Source: Haliclystus octoradiatus | Lineage: Eukaryota > Cnidaria > Staurozoa > Stauromedusae > Haliclystidae | Assembly (NCBI GenBank): GCA_916610825.1 | Contig: OU744446.1 | Span: forward strand, 5,607,309-5,671,308 | Length of the DNA stretch: 64,000 nt | Direction: 5' to 3' | Part shown: positions 11,801 through 25,300 of the stretch, in pieces | How the letters are laid out: each line of letters starts with the position of its first letter | Position numbering within the stretch: the stretch's first letter is position 1 | Program-made: the position numbers and the translations under genes | Notes under the pieces: model-generated | The model's input: only the letters and a program-made list of their open reading frames with translations | Told to the model about the DNA's origin: nothing | Database searches by the model: none

Positions 11801-13558
11801 TATCCTACCTTCTTTTTATGCAGATATACATGTCCATACATATTGTTCATACCATAGATTATACATTCTATAATCTATGTATATGTATTCTATAATCTGT
11901 GTTCATACATAGATGCCCTCAGCCGTTACATGATGTTCTGCGGCTATACCCTCCAATTGACAGAAAAAGAAGAGGGCACTGATCAACAAGAACATTTTTG
12001 ACGTTTTTGTAATGATTTTGTTAATTGTGATCTTAATAGTGTTGTATAATGTACATAATCGTAAAGTTGTTAAATCTGTGTGTGTAAATGTAATTAGATA
12101 TAAGAGGAACGGGTTGTTCAATCGAAAAACACCGTCTACAAATAAATATAAATATAGTATAACCAAAAACAAGTTATCCCAATGAATTCCTGGAAATACA
12201 TGTTCCATTCAAATCACTCGAGTGATGTATGGGTGTCATTATGAACAAACTATAGCTGGCCAAATGTAAACGTAAGAGTTTATTAATTTATTCTGCAGAT
12301 TTGATGGCAGATATGTGTGGTCCTAACACCGTCAAGGCGCAGCGGTCTCCCATAACTAGATCATATGTAATTATAATAACTATCCCAGCGAGCATGTTTC
12401 AAAGTCATGTGTCTCTTGAAATTTGAATCCTTTTTTTGTATCAAAATTAAGTAGCACTAGTTTCTATTTGAAAGTTTTCCGTCGTTCCTAGAATAGGGAA
12501 ATGTAATACATTTAAATAGCACGGAGATCATGTGACTCATGGAAACAATATTCAATACTGGCTATCAAAAACAAACTTTTTAATTTGTACATCTTTTATT
12601 AGTACAGTACAATTTCAAGGAACATACTTGTCGTTGCGGGATGGCGAGGTGAAGGCAAATGGACATCATGGACTGGCCTGAATTGATAATCTGATTGATG
12701 GTCAAGACATGCTGGGGGTGAATAAGATACTCCATCCCTGAATGCAACAACAATTTCCTTCCAAATTAGGACTATCAAAGAGGGATCCGGATGAAAAGCG
12801 CCCAGATGACACGGGATGACATAAATCCCTTGGATCAAAAGGAAATGTTTTGTCTAAGATTTTACCTGCGTGGACACAGTACATATATCATATAGACAAT
12901 TAATATACAATATATCAAAGACAAATATACCATTAACTACACAGCAGGTGGGATCAGCAGTAAATAAAGCGGAATTAAGACCCGGAATTAAGAAAGGTTG
13001 TAAAATATATGGAACTGTCAGAAAGTTACATTTTTCAACCGATTGGCATAAACGCAATTAAATAAAATGCAGTTGGATATTTTCGAAACGTCGACTACAG
13101 TGTAGGCCAGTATACAAATAAACAGTCTATTTGAAACGTAGGCTACTCCGATGGCGATTCCAAGAAAAATTATTACGCGAGAAAATATTGGCTTGCCCAA
13201 GTCTCACTTTTTACTAAAAGACGATTTTGATCACTGATTTTGATATGTTGGTAAGTCCCGCTTACCACTTTTTTAAATGCAGTGTATCAAAGCGGGACTT
13301 ATAGATCAGTCAAGAGAAAATACTACTTCCGAATGGAGACGTGGAATGTGTACACGTTTTATCAAAAATGATTTCTAACATTGATATCGTATTTCTAGTT
13401 ACAAAGCAATTTATTTAAAAAGGAACAAAGTTGAAGAATGTTCTATCGACAGACGTGCAATTTCTCCAATAATAGCCGATATCGGGTTAACAGATTATTG
13501 ACTGATTTTGGCGCGAAAAGCCAAATCACATGTGTAGTATCATAGAGATATTTTCAAA
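11801..13558. other. Intergenic region before SUB1
   Basis: Holds a small imperfect repeat of ATTCTATAATCTRTG at about 11865-11900 and otherwise AT-rich unique sequence. Open frames at 11903-12208 and 12599-13057 show no recognisable family or clean exon borders. A short inverted repeat (AAGTCCCGCTTA / AAGCGGGACTTA) lies at about 13252-13303. Confidence 0.4.
13506..13519 (+). promoter_or_regulatory. E2F-type site upstream of SUB1
   Basis: TTTTGGCGCGAAAA matches the E2F/DP consensus TTTSGCGC with both A/T flanks. It lies 40 bp before the SUB1 start codon in otherwise AT-rich sequence. Regulation by E2F is inferred from position and match only. Confidence 0.5.
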
Positions 13559-16098
13559 ATGGCGTCAAAACCAAAAAGTAAAGAATTTGTAGACGATTCT
13601 TCTGATGCGTCAGACGGAGGGGATGAACCTGTAAGTTTATAATATGTACAGTACATATAAAAACACTGTTAAATACTCTCAAACCAATCAACTTGATGAT
13701 TTGAAGCATTTATGTGTTACACGAGAACGCTGTATGACTTTTTTTATTTCATATGTCCCTCACAGCGTCCATCGCTGATTTTAACTTGACATTTGTGATT
13801 CTACGATTGTTCAAGAAACAAGGCCGACAAGAAGGATTCCGGGTCTTGAGGATTTGTGCAAGTATGGTACCTAAAAATTTCCGTTGGCCCTAATCACACA
13901 CATTCTTCCAAATATGGTCTCATATAGCTGAAATCAAAATGTAGCAAAATAAATTCTCAGACGACCAAGCCTTATGATTTCCCCATGTCCCAAGGCAATT
14001 GCCCAGGTGAACCCCTCTCGACAGCCCTGTCAACAAATACAGATTTTACGCATGTATGGATGTGTAAATATGTCAATGTTCAATATTTTTGATGAAATTT
14101 TTTTTTGTAGAAACGAAAAAAAACGAAGAAAGTGAAAGTAAAAAAAATTGAAGAAGATGACGAAGGACCACCTTTTGAGGTTGAAAATAAATATCTTAAG
14201 ATTTAATACAATAATATTATGTGTACTTGTCATAATATATAACATGTCATGTCATATATGGCATGTCAGTATGGAAATCGAGCAATTTGATTGATCGAAC
14301 AGCAGTCTGATTATTTTTAATAAGAAATAGTATGCTACATGAGAATGACCAAAGACAATAATTTAATACCTTTGAAAGATCTCACTTGTTTGAAGGGCCT
14401 CTCTTGTGACCTATCATATCGCTTTTATCACTCATAAAATAAATCTCATATGTCTGCATGATTGATTGAACCCAGTATACATAACAGCCAGGTAAGGACA
14501 GGTAGATAAATTGACCACTGATGCAGGTGGCCTTTATAAACATGGTTGATTCAATTGAAAATACTATTTTAGACATCTCAATAGTGACCACTACATGTAG
14601 ATGGTCTTTATAACAAGGCCGTTGATTCCATAGCAAATACTATTCCAAACATTGCAAGAGAAGAGTGACCACTATAGACAGGTGGCTGCTATATAGAGAT
14701 TACAATTATATAACCAATTTGACTGTAGTATGATGTCATCATTTTTGGCACGGCAAAACTAATCCTGAATTGTTCACATAAACTATGCAAAGTCAACAAC
14801 TATTGTATAGTTTATCGGAACAATAATACCGTTTTGCATCAATCCACGGGGTTATTAATTATTTATTTTCGTTTTAAGTTGGGGGCTAGAAAGAAAATTA
14901 CAGTGAATTCATTCAAAGGCAAGACATTAATTGACATCAGGGAATACTATGATGCTGGTGGAGAGGAGAAACCTGGAAAACGAGGTATGTATGTATGTAT
15001 TCTACTGAAAAACTGATGGACATTTGGGAGAGATGTTAGGGGTGCTGACTAATCCTGGAGTTGGGGCATAGTTCTCTTCCCCCTATGTAGGGTTTTGGAG
15101 ATTATTTCATTTTTCTTTTGAAAAATGAAAGGCTAGAAGCTCAAAGCTAGATAAAATCAGATAGTTAGAAAGCAGCACACATAAGAAACAAGTACTCTTT
15201 TGCTGACATGTTGAAAGATATTTTGCAAGGCAATCTTTGACTATATTACCACAACATTGTTTTTGAAAAATGGTACTGTCTGGTTTTTGATTGACTAGTC
15301 TTCCTTAACATACATACTTTTTTTCATGGTTAAAGTAGTTCTATTGCATAATCAAATCCACTTCATTAATTTATTTAAAGGATGTTAGAATTTGCAGTTA
15401 ACATATAATCCTCACAGTTTTCCGGAAAACAAAAAATGAATGAATTTTTTTCAAAATAAGGGCGAAATAAGCCGTTGCAAAAGCGACTGTTTCAAATGTT
15501 GAAAAATAGAGATTCACAATTATAGTGAAAACGAGTGAGGGCAATCATATCAATTTCTAATCATTCTTCCATAACAACAAAAATTTAAAAATCATGTTGT
15601 TGGTCAGATTAGACGTACTGAACTTAGACACACTGGCGTCACTTAACTTAAAATCTAAATTTTTCCAGATTTGAGGTGGTCACATATTTCTCAAAAAATA
15701 CTTATGCATTCGTCTAAGAAGGTTTACGTCAAAGGGCATTTGGAGCAACACGTTAACATATACATTTGAATTTCAATTATGAATGCTTTCTGCTTATTGT
15801 CTCAATTTTCCTTTCTCAAGCATCATAATTATTTATGCAAAATCTAAATCCTAACAAGCCAGAACGTTTTTCCCGCTCTCTTTCGAATTTGATCTCTCAG
15901 TCTAAAAAGATAAATTTTGCCATGTGTATCTCCAATTAATTAATATCATAATTTATTATAATTATTTTTCAATTATAATTATAATTATAATCAGTTCACC
16001 TGTAATTATTTCATTTAGGTATCTCTTTAACAGTGGAACAATGGAAAGCATTACAGAAATTCATTCCAAATATTGAGAAGGAAATTGGTAATAAATGA
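13559..16098 (+). CDS. SUB1: SUB1 / PC4 transcriptional coactivator p15
   Basis: Nuclear single-stranded-DNA-binding coactivator that helps RNA polymerase II transcription and DNA repair. Four exons: 13559-13630, 14111-14179, 14879-14984 and 16019-16098 (stop TGA 16096-16098), 108 residues; all joins keep phase. Domain order matches the family. A Ser/Asp-rich N-terminus (DDSSDASDGGDEP) is followed by a Lys-rich stretch (KRKKTKKVKVKKIEEDDE). The PC4 fold then carries ITVNSFKGKTLIDIREYY, GEEKPGKRGISL and a final helix with EQWKALQKFIPNIEKEIG. Human SUB1 is slightly longer (about 127 residues), mainly in the Ser-rich linker. The second donor is a weak GTTGAA. It converges tail-to-tail with SMN, the stop codons being about 270 bp apart. 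Confidence 0.94.
14469..14727. mobile_element. TACAGT-ended MITE (family B), decayed copy
   Basis: Relic of the family described at 38754-38936. It carries the internal words AGGTAGATAAATTGACCACT and AATACTATTTTAGACAT, a duplicated block, and the right end TTTGACTGTA. The left tip is degraded. It lies in SUB1 intron 2. Confidence 0.6.
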
Positions 16099-16364
16099 TA
16101 TCATTCATTTCATTTTATAGCAAAACAATATTTTATCAATATGAAATATCATACCTAATATAAATTACTAGTAAATAATTTTGTTGACATTCATAAAACC
16201 TAGAATGCACTTGTAAATCTATTTTGAAGCATATGTATACATAATTAAAAACAATTCTCTAAATTTTTGAATTATTTTTATTTGTTCTTCATTATGTTCC
16301 ATTACGTTCTCCTTTGATCGTTTCAATTTATTTTCATTGAAATTAAAACTGAAATTTTCATGGT

Positions 16365-19300
16365 TTATTGTTGACTCTTTAATCCCTGAAAATTAAATCA
16401 AATCACAATCTAAATCAAATCACAATAAATAGACTAATCAATGTAAACATTACCCTTGAAAAAAAATTTGTTGAGTTCATGAACTGTTCATGTAAACTGT
16501 TTATGAACCTTAGCTTTTGATGATCAGTTCATTAACTTTAGGAACGTTCATGAACTGTTCTGTTCATGAACACCTTATAAGCAGTTGATGAAGGTTAATT
16601 GGCCTGTTTCATAACTTTTCATGAACTGGTCATGCAGATAGGTATTAAAGTTCATGAACTGTTTCAACAGGGATACAGGTCAACAGAACAGGTGTGTTGA
16701 ATAGACGATTCCAATATGTGATGCTAAAGTCCACTACCACTGCGAAAACTGTTTACGAGAAAAGGTTAATCAAATAAGCCACTTAGCATTGATGAAGTAG
16801 TTTATGATTAGTTCATGAACTTTTCACAAATTTATTTATGTAAAACAGACCATATAATATTCACAACCTGTTCATCTATTTTTAAGAACACTTTAATGTG
16901 AATTTCAAGCTGCCCAGAGAAGCCGTTTTAGATATTTGCCGATCAGTCTATTACTGAGATGGAATCAATCTTAACATACTTCACGGCAGCAAAATGTTCA
17001 ATGCTTTTTATATTGCAATTCCATTGCATCTCATCTTGCAAATGGAACTTGAATTCACAAATAAGATTTCCAATTTGATAAGGAAATTTTAAAAATATTC
17101 AAAATAAAGTTCCTTGATTCTGATTGGTTAATCGGCTTCCTTGATAGTGCACTATTGTTTTTTATATCCAAACTCTTCAGAACAGTTTTCGTAATTCAAA
17201 TAATCAAAGTGCTGAAGTCGTTCCTCGCTATCGATAATTTCAAACAAATTTAATCATTTGAGATCACTTGCCTTTAAATTTTCAGCAAAACTCCCCCAAT
17301 TTATACATCCAAGATTTGATCAAAAACTTATCAAAACGCAAACAGTGAATTTGACGACAGATCATGAGACACTTGAAAAGCTTCCTGAAAAATTATTTTC
17401 TAAGTTTGTAACCTGTTCATGAACCTGAACTGTTTCAGGACAATCGAAACACTAATAAACACTAGGCATACATACTTGTGTTTTTGTTACACTTTCCCGC
17501 TACGACGCTCTCATTCACAATTTGTTTTAATTTTGAATAACGCTGCAAATCATGCAACATTTGATAAATAATTATGATATTGCTTGTTGATGGAGTTTAT
17601 CATACCTGATAGTACCCAGTGTTATATCCTGTTAAATACCAAGACATCAACATATTTGCTAATGCTTCTTCATCAGAATGAATACCATCTGGTATAATTG
17701 GAGGAGGAGGGACAGGAATGAATGCCTACAAGAAAATAATTATTCAAATCAATTCTATGTTTATGATGTCAATATCTCTACAGGTAATACCAAGATATTA
17801 TAATAGAACCAAGATTTGTGTTTTAAATAGTTTTAAACAGGCCATAATATTATCTTACCTTATGGAAAATCAATCGAATAAAATGTATTTAACATCCTCA
17901 AGTATTGCATAATTCAAATTTAAAAACAACATCTTTGCCCGCTTTGTGTTCATGACAACAACAACAACTCATGAACTTTTCACTAATCTCACGAACAGTT
18001 CATGAACTTTACAAAGTTAATGAACTGTTCATGAACTTTTTTCGCAGGGGACATCAATAAAATCCTCAAAAGTCTGTTCGAAAATTTTTCGCATCAAAAC
18101 GAGATGATCTTAAAATAGATTTGAAGGCCAATTCTCAGTGATTCTGCCGTGTCAGAAGCAATCAAAATGTTTGGAAATGATCGATATTGGGTCAACAAAG
18201 ATAGACTTTTGAGGATGTTATTGATGTCGGACGAAGATATTATTTTTAAATTTGAGTTATTCAATACTTGAGGATGTTAAATACATTTTATTTGGTTGAT
18301 TTTCACAAAGGTAAGATAATATTATGGCCTGTTTAAAACTCTTTCAAACACAAATCTGAGTTAGACTATCTTGGCTCTATCATAATATCTTGGTAATACC
18401 ACCACCCACTTGATGCCATCAAATTTTCTACTGCATTAACAGCTTCTATTAACTAATTCACTCCTGTCAATATTACAACGAGCTATAGGATCAATACATT
18501 TTTAAAAAAGGCAACTAGTTATTTGAAACTCAACTATTAATATCACAATTTTTAGCTGCAACAAGATATGATACTAACAATGGGTATTTATTGAAAGTTG
18601 ATTCCCTTGCAAAACAGTCGAGGAACGTTAAATGGACACATTTTCATGAGTTCATGAAAAGTCCATGAAAAGTGGACCATTTATCGTTCATGAACTAGTT
18701 TATGAATGCTCTTAGTTCATGAACCGTTCATGAACTGTTAATAAATTATTCATGAACAATTCAGGAGGTTCATGAACATTTAATAAGATCCTAACTTTTT
18801 TTCGCAGGGATTGAGCCATTCAGCAACCACTGTTATAGGGCATTGGGAGTTTGAACCCTCTGTAAAATGTCACAACTTTTGAATCTCAATTTACCTGGTA
18901 AGCAAAATTAATAACATGGAAAATGAGTGAAGTGGCAATGTCATTCCATTTAATTCAATACATTTATGTTTGATTTACGAACGATTCATGAACGCAATTA
19001 ATGAAAATAAATTATTAAAAAAATCCTGAAATTTTCCCGTTAGTGCAACAGTTCTTGAGGCGATCCTGACTACATGAAAATTGTTTCCAACTGTTTAATC
19101 CCCTTGAAATTATTGAAATTAGTCCAACAATAATGAGGTTTGACTGGATTTAGATAATTTCAATATTTATCTTAATGACTGATTGTTTAATTCATATCAT
19201 TCATACCTTTTCTTCTCTGTTTGTTTCATTTGGCTTCCTGCCGCTCATCTAATGTTAAAAATGTAAAAATAAGCTCTGTAATACATCAACCAATAAATCA

Positions 19301-22300
19301 AGGATAATGAAGATATCACCCTTTATCAGGGGGTAAGGAGAATTTGATCACACAATTGAATGCAGCAGTAAAACCTTAAAGGCCATATAAATTGTCTAGG
19401 CCACAAAGAAACTGCCTTGCCTAACCCTAATCCCCCTTTCAACTGCCCTCAGCAGACACATGGAATATTCTTAACATTTGGGTTTACCTTTAATGTAATC
19501 ATTTCTTTTAGAACGGTGAGGTCTATAAATCAATCATCATACAGTAAACCTGTTATAACGGTCACCTCTACAAAGCGGCCACCTGTCTATAGTGGCCACC
19601 CTTGAATGTCTAAAATAGTATCTTCTATTGAATCAAACCTGTGCATAAAGGCCACCTGTCTATAATGGTCAATTCATCTACCTCTAGTAGCTGGCTGTTA
19701 TATACAGGTTTCACTGTACCAACTCGACTCTAAAATTTGATCTGATACATTAATTTCGATGAAATGGCAGTTGTTTATGTTTATTTACGCTCTTTAGAGC
19801 AAAATCATGAAGCTGTATAATTATATTTGCAGAGTTCTGCTGTCATTAGTGTCATAAATTACCATAACATATTTTTCAAAAGTTATCTTAGCAGAAAAGA
19901 AGTGATAGGCTATGATTGCTGAATTTTCAAAACTGCCCCTGAGAAAAATAGTTCAGGAGTTCATGAACCGTCTGTGATGGTTCATGAACAGTTCATGAAC
20001 AATTTATGAAATTGCCACTGGTACTCAACTATGCAACGTTATTTTGGCAGCGTATGTTCAGATGTGGCAGTTGAATGTATTAGATAAAGCTTTTGTCGAT
20101 GAATGCATCAACATGAGGAAGACTACTCAATTTATTTGCTCAATGGTATAATATGTTGCATGTTACAAGGGGTTAGATGGTTAAACATTGATAAATGTAC
20201 AATTCATTCACGATTCCTTGGCATGTCACAATAGAATATGAAATAGAAATTGAGCATCTTTATAAATAACTTTGATAAAATTCTGATCGCATTAAAGAAT
20301 TCAATTTCTCAATGAATTCTTAAGAACCTTTTTGCACCCTATTGGGGATCCCTGATTCGTATAAGATTTGGCTAATCTGATTCCCGCAGTGTAACATTAA
20401 GACTCCTTTATTATTAGTGATGTAAATTAGTTGCTATATGATCAAATTTGTGTTGAATAGATAGTACAACATACGTTGTGAAGATTCCATTGTAGAGGAG
20501 TGCTTTCGTCTTTTGAAGATTGATTTTTAGTACTTTTCTTGGAATTCTTTCCTTTTTTATTACCTAAAACATATGTCAACAGGTCATAGTTTAGATGGTT
20601 TGGGGTTTCAATTCATAACAATTCCCCTGTGAAAACAGTTCATAAACTATACATAAACAGTGTTAAAATCTAGGAAATTGTTGTGAAGCAGAAAAGCATG
20701 TCCGAGCGTGGGAGTCGAACCCACGATCTCTGAATGTCTGGTCAAGTGCTCTAACCTTTGATCTACTTTGAAGTGCTCTACGCGGTCACCTGATCTACAT
20801 TCACAACAACTGCAAGTCACTCTTGTATGCCAGCTGTGAACTCAACTAGTTACACAGCATGCCGTTAGTTTTGCCATGCCACATGAGTTGATTTGCCAAG
20901 TGTCTAGTGACGACTTGCACTTTCCAACAAACAGTTCATGAAAATTGGTTCATTTAGCGATCATAAACTAGTTCATGAACTGTATATAAGACGTTCACGA
21001 ACAGATCATGAAAATTGTGAAATGTTCATGAGCTCAACAAATGTTTTCGCAAGGAGTATCAGTTGGTATTGACTAGCCTGTCTAACTTTATCTAACTTTG
21101 TTAGAAGAATATGCTCCTTCTCAATATCTTGATGAATTGCTTTAAGGAGTACTGTCAGACAGAAAGTGGTATGCCAAAGAATCTTGCAATAAATACACAT
21201 ATTGAATTACGGGTATCAATGTAATACCTTTTGTTTCTTTGGAATTGGACTCCTCAGGGATTACAAACTTTTCAATTGAGTACAAGTCAACAATGTGTCT
21301 GAAATATGCAAACGAGAAGTCAAAATAATGGCATTTTCCTTGCGAAAAAATTTACCGAGTTCATGAACAACTCATTAACAGTTCATAAACATATGAAAAT
21401 TCATGAACTTTATTTGATTTTATCGAGCCTGTATCATCTTTTTCTTCGTAGAGAAGTTGTGTGTGAAAATTATATTAGTATTTCATGAATTTTTAATAAA
21501 CTAAAATGGAACTAAATTCTTATGAAATATTTAAAATTATCAGTAATATAAAATTACCTTTCTTTGTTGCTGTTAAACTCAATTTCAACAAGGTTTTTAG
21601 TTGGAAATGACATCACAATTGCCACAGCATAGTGACCAGCATCATTTGATATTGCATAGCATTTGTCTCCTATTTCTAAACCAGTTTGAATAGCCTGTTG
21701 AGAACAGAAATCTATCATATCATTGAAGGTGATGATTCGAAGTGAGGAAATTTGGATTATAGCGTGGAGTGTACAGTGTCCCACAATTAACGCACGCACA
21801 TTTTCTACAAAGTATTTGAAAAAAATCTCAAACCATTGATATACGAGAAACCAGGGTTCGACAAAATGTCTTACCTAGTTCCGGAAACTTTAAATTTTTA
21901 GATAAACTTTTGAGTAATTTTACTGACATAAAAACGTAAAATCGAAGCTTTCTTTTAGGTTATATCCAGCATTTTGCCTTTTCCTTCTGAATTTTGCTGT
22001 CCTTCCGCAAACTAGATTTCCAAACTTCCAGACTTTGTCGGGCCCTGGGAGAATCACAGCAAATTGAAGACAGTGAGCAGGGTCCGATAAAACATTTTCC
22101 TTGGATTCTTCTTTTTCTATTAAAATTCTTGTCTGAAATTAAAATTTTAAATGTTTTCACAGTTTTTATTTTAAGGATAACTCTCCATTATTTGACATAA
22201 AGTATAATTAAAATGCATCTACTCATTCTATTTCCTACAAATAGGAAGCAAATTACTTATCTTCTGCTTAGAGGAGTCTACAAAATAAAGGTGTGCCTGT

Positions 22301-25300
22301 AACCTAATGTCCCCCTTTCAAAAAGTGTCTGCAAGTTGTTTAGGTTACTGACTTATGAAATGACATTGTTTTAATGAGAATAACATTGTTTGAAACATGC
22401 TTATAATTCATAACAGTTGGTAATTCAGGAAAAGTCTACAATTATAGTCACCCCACAAATGCAGACATTTGTGCAATCTTGATAATTGGATCTTCATGAC
22501 GGTCCCAGCGGTCTCCATTTTATTGAGCCCTGTGCTTATGAACTTGAATAAAATTATTTCCTTCCAGTTCCTAATCAATTTTTGCTAGCCTTCCAGGACT
22601 CTCAGTCCCAAAATGTCTCATTTTATCGAACCCTGAATGTGAAAAAAATTAAAATATATTGTGTTTTTGATGATGTCAATAAAATGTGTTGCATGGAAAA
22701 TATTGGATTCTCTTTGTAGAAATATGTTACTGTATGAGTTCATTGACAGTTCATGAACATTTCAATAACAATTTAGCAAACGTTGATGTCAGGTAGAGTA
22801 TTTTTTGATGAACTTTAAATGTTTGAATAGCCACATACCTCCTTCTGTTTTCCGTTATCCGTGATGCTGCTTCTGTCATTGTTCTCTTCATCAATTTCAA
22901 AGTAAAGATCAGTGATTGTTTGTTCTTCTTCATTAAGATACCAATCATACTGAACATAACATGAGTTATTATCACGATCAATGGATATAATTGTACAATC
23001 GTATACCAAATTATCAACAGAGAATACCGCTTTACATCTATCACCAACCATGACCTAATTAATTGATTAATCAATAAGAATAAATATAAGAATAGGTAGA
23101 TAATACACATCATTGTAGGCCTATTTATTGTACAATGCTAAATATCGATGCATGATTTCTATAACTATTCTATAAGAATATAAGTGCTTGACAATTATTC
23201 TTTATTTAATCTAGACTTTTTGCAACTTCATGAAAAAGAAATTCAATAATGGTATTTCTGGCGGTAAAAATATTAAATATAAAATCTGTCCCCCATAATT
23301 TTCGCATCCAAACTAGAAAATCTAAAAATAACAAAAACCTCTTATTTTCAATGATTCTGCTCGAAAATGTTGATGAATTTTTGTGAAAATTTTGTAAACA
23401 AGGTCAACAATGATAGAATGTTGAGAATGTATTGATATCGAAATTTGTATTTATGTTTGAAGATACTAATAACGGTTCAGTTGGATTATTTGTGTAACAG
23501 TAAGACAATATCAAGACCTTTTTAAAACTCTGGAAAAAAACACATAATTGCAGTTGCAACAAATGTGTTTTTTTTTATTTCGACTAGGTATGTGATTCCT
23601 TTGGTTTCGAAATGGCTGAGAAATTGTGAAAAACCACTGCAACACACACATACATAAGACCTTTGTATTTATTGATTTAGATTATGATTTTGGGAAGTAG
23701 CATTTCAGGAATTTTCAAAACATTTCTTCAGAAATACGAAGCTTTATAAATTTGATCCCAAAAATGACAATGCAGTTCTTTGAAGACTGAAACTTTTGCG
23801 ACACCCTGGTGAGTTACAAAAAACAACAGTGTTGTTACAAAATTGTTTCCTAAGAAGTGCAGTACACATAATATCACCTGAGAAGAATCCCTTGTCTCAA
23901 ACTCTGCTAGCTCTACGTCATTGATAAGAACATTATCATCCAATAAAGATCTATCAAAGAAAGTAAATTTAACACATAACAATTCAACCTGCTATTAGTG
24001 ACCACCTTTCTAAAGCAGTCACCTGCGTGGCTATAAAGGCACAATATATATGTGTCTCAAATGGTCATCTGCCATCCATGCAGCCATGTGACATTTAGTA
24101 TTACTGTTAAAATGATAATCAATTACAGCCATAGTCTCATTTTACAATATAGCAATACAATATATATTTTTATAATACAAATACAATATCAGCAATAAAA
24201 TATTAGCAATACAATATAATACAATATATATTTTTAAATATATGTTTTGATTACTAATAGTCAGGTCACCCTATAGTCTTCCATGATTGGAGAGAATATA
24301 GCAGATGTGAAAAAAAATGGAAAAAAATTCATTTACAGTTCACGAAAAGTCATCAACAGTTCATGAACTGCTTCATGAACGTGGAATTGCTCAAACTTTC
24401 CTGGCCTGTTCTTGAACCTAGAAAAAACTAATTTTTTTCACAGGAGTTTCATGAACAATGCTTGAACTGTTCATGAGATGGGAATAGCTAAGTTTCGTAA
24501 AGTCCCAAAGGATTAAGGCCTACATGAAAAATGAAGCTTTTTTGTTGTAGAATAGTGACCTTCTAGAAGTCCTGGATTATGGTGACTTAAAAAGTATGAA
24601 TACCATAAATTTCAATTTATACAAATGTGATTTCTGTAATAATGAACATTTCTGTACATGGCAAGGTTGTTTCACATAAACTATTCAGCATTCTAAATTA
24701 GAAATCAATTACAAACAGGACTATACATGACTAAGTTATTCTTACGTGCTATCAGCCTCAATAATTTTCGTTATTTCTTCAACATTGTCGACCAATGGTT
24801 GTGATGTGTCATCCATCTTAAGATAAATACAAAAAATACATTCTTTCTAATCTTGGGTGCCGTGTCAGTCCAGTCTGCAGAGTATGGCAGAGCCGCCCCT
24901 GTGATAATCTTTGAGTATCTCAAGCTTCCATTGAAATTCTTGGAAACTTTATACTACTATTTATGATCTATAGAATAATATTCTTTGCCTGCAAAAATCC
25001 ATGAAAGCATCTACGCCTGTAGGTGAATATTCCGTTGGCTACCTGAGATTTTTTCAAAAAGCACCCTACCCCGCAAGCTGGATGTCCGTGAACCTAACTA
25101 AGCAGTAAGTTTATTGTTTTATCCATTTACTAACCAAATCACAGACAAACTTGCTTCTATATTTTTCCTTTGATATCTGAGCTGAAAAGTGGGACATCAA
25201 ACAGCGTAGAGTATGAATGATGACTTTGGGAGACTTGCTATAGTATACATATTTAGCGTATTATCAGGGACGGCGGAAGCAGAAGGGTCGAGCTAGATTT

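Noticed and set aside
11903..12208. Minus-strand open frame ending in a signal-peptide-like stretch (MFLLISALFFFCQLEG)
   Set aside because: AT-rich DNA readily gives hydrophobic frames; no partner exon, promoter or homology visible.
20700..20800. Possible functional tRNA gene (B-box-like GGGTTCGACTCCC on minus)
   Set aside because: No proper acceptor stem or D arm at the right distance; interrupted by extra sequence. More like a degenerate SINE.
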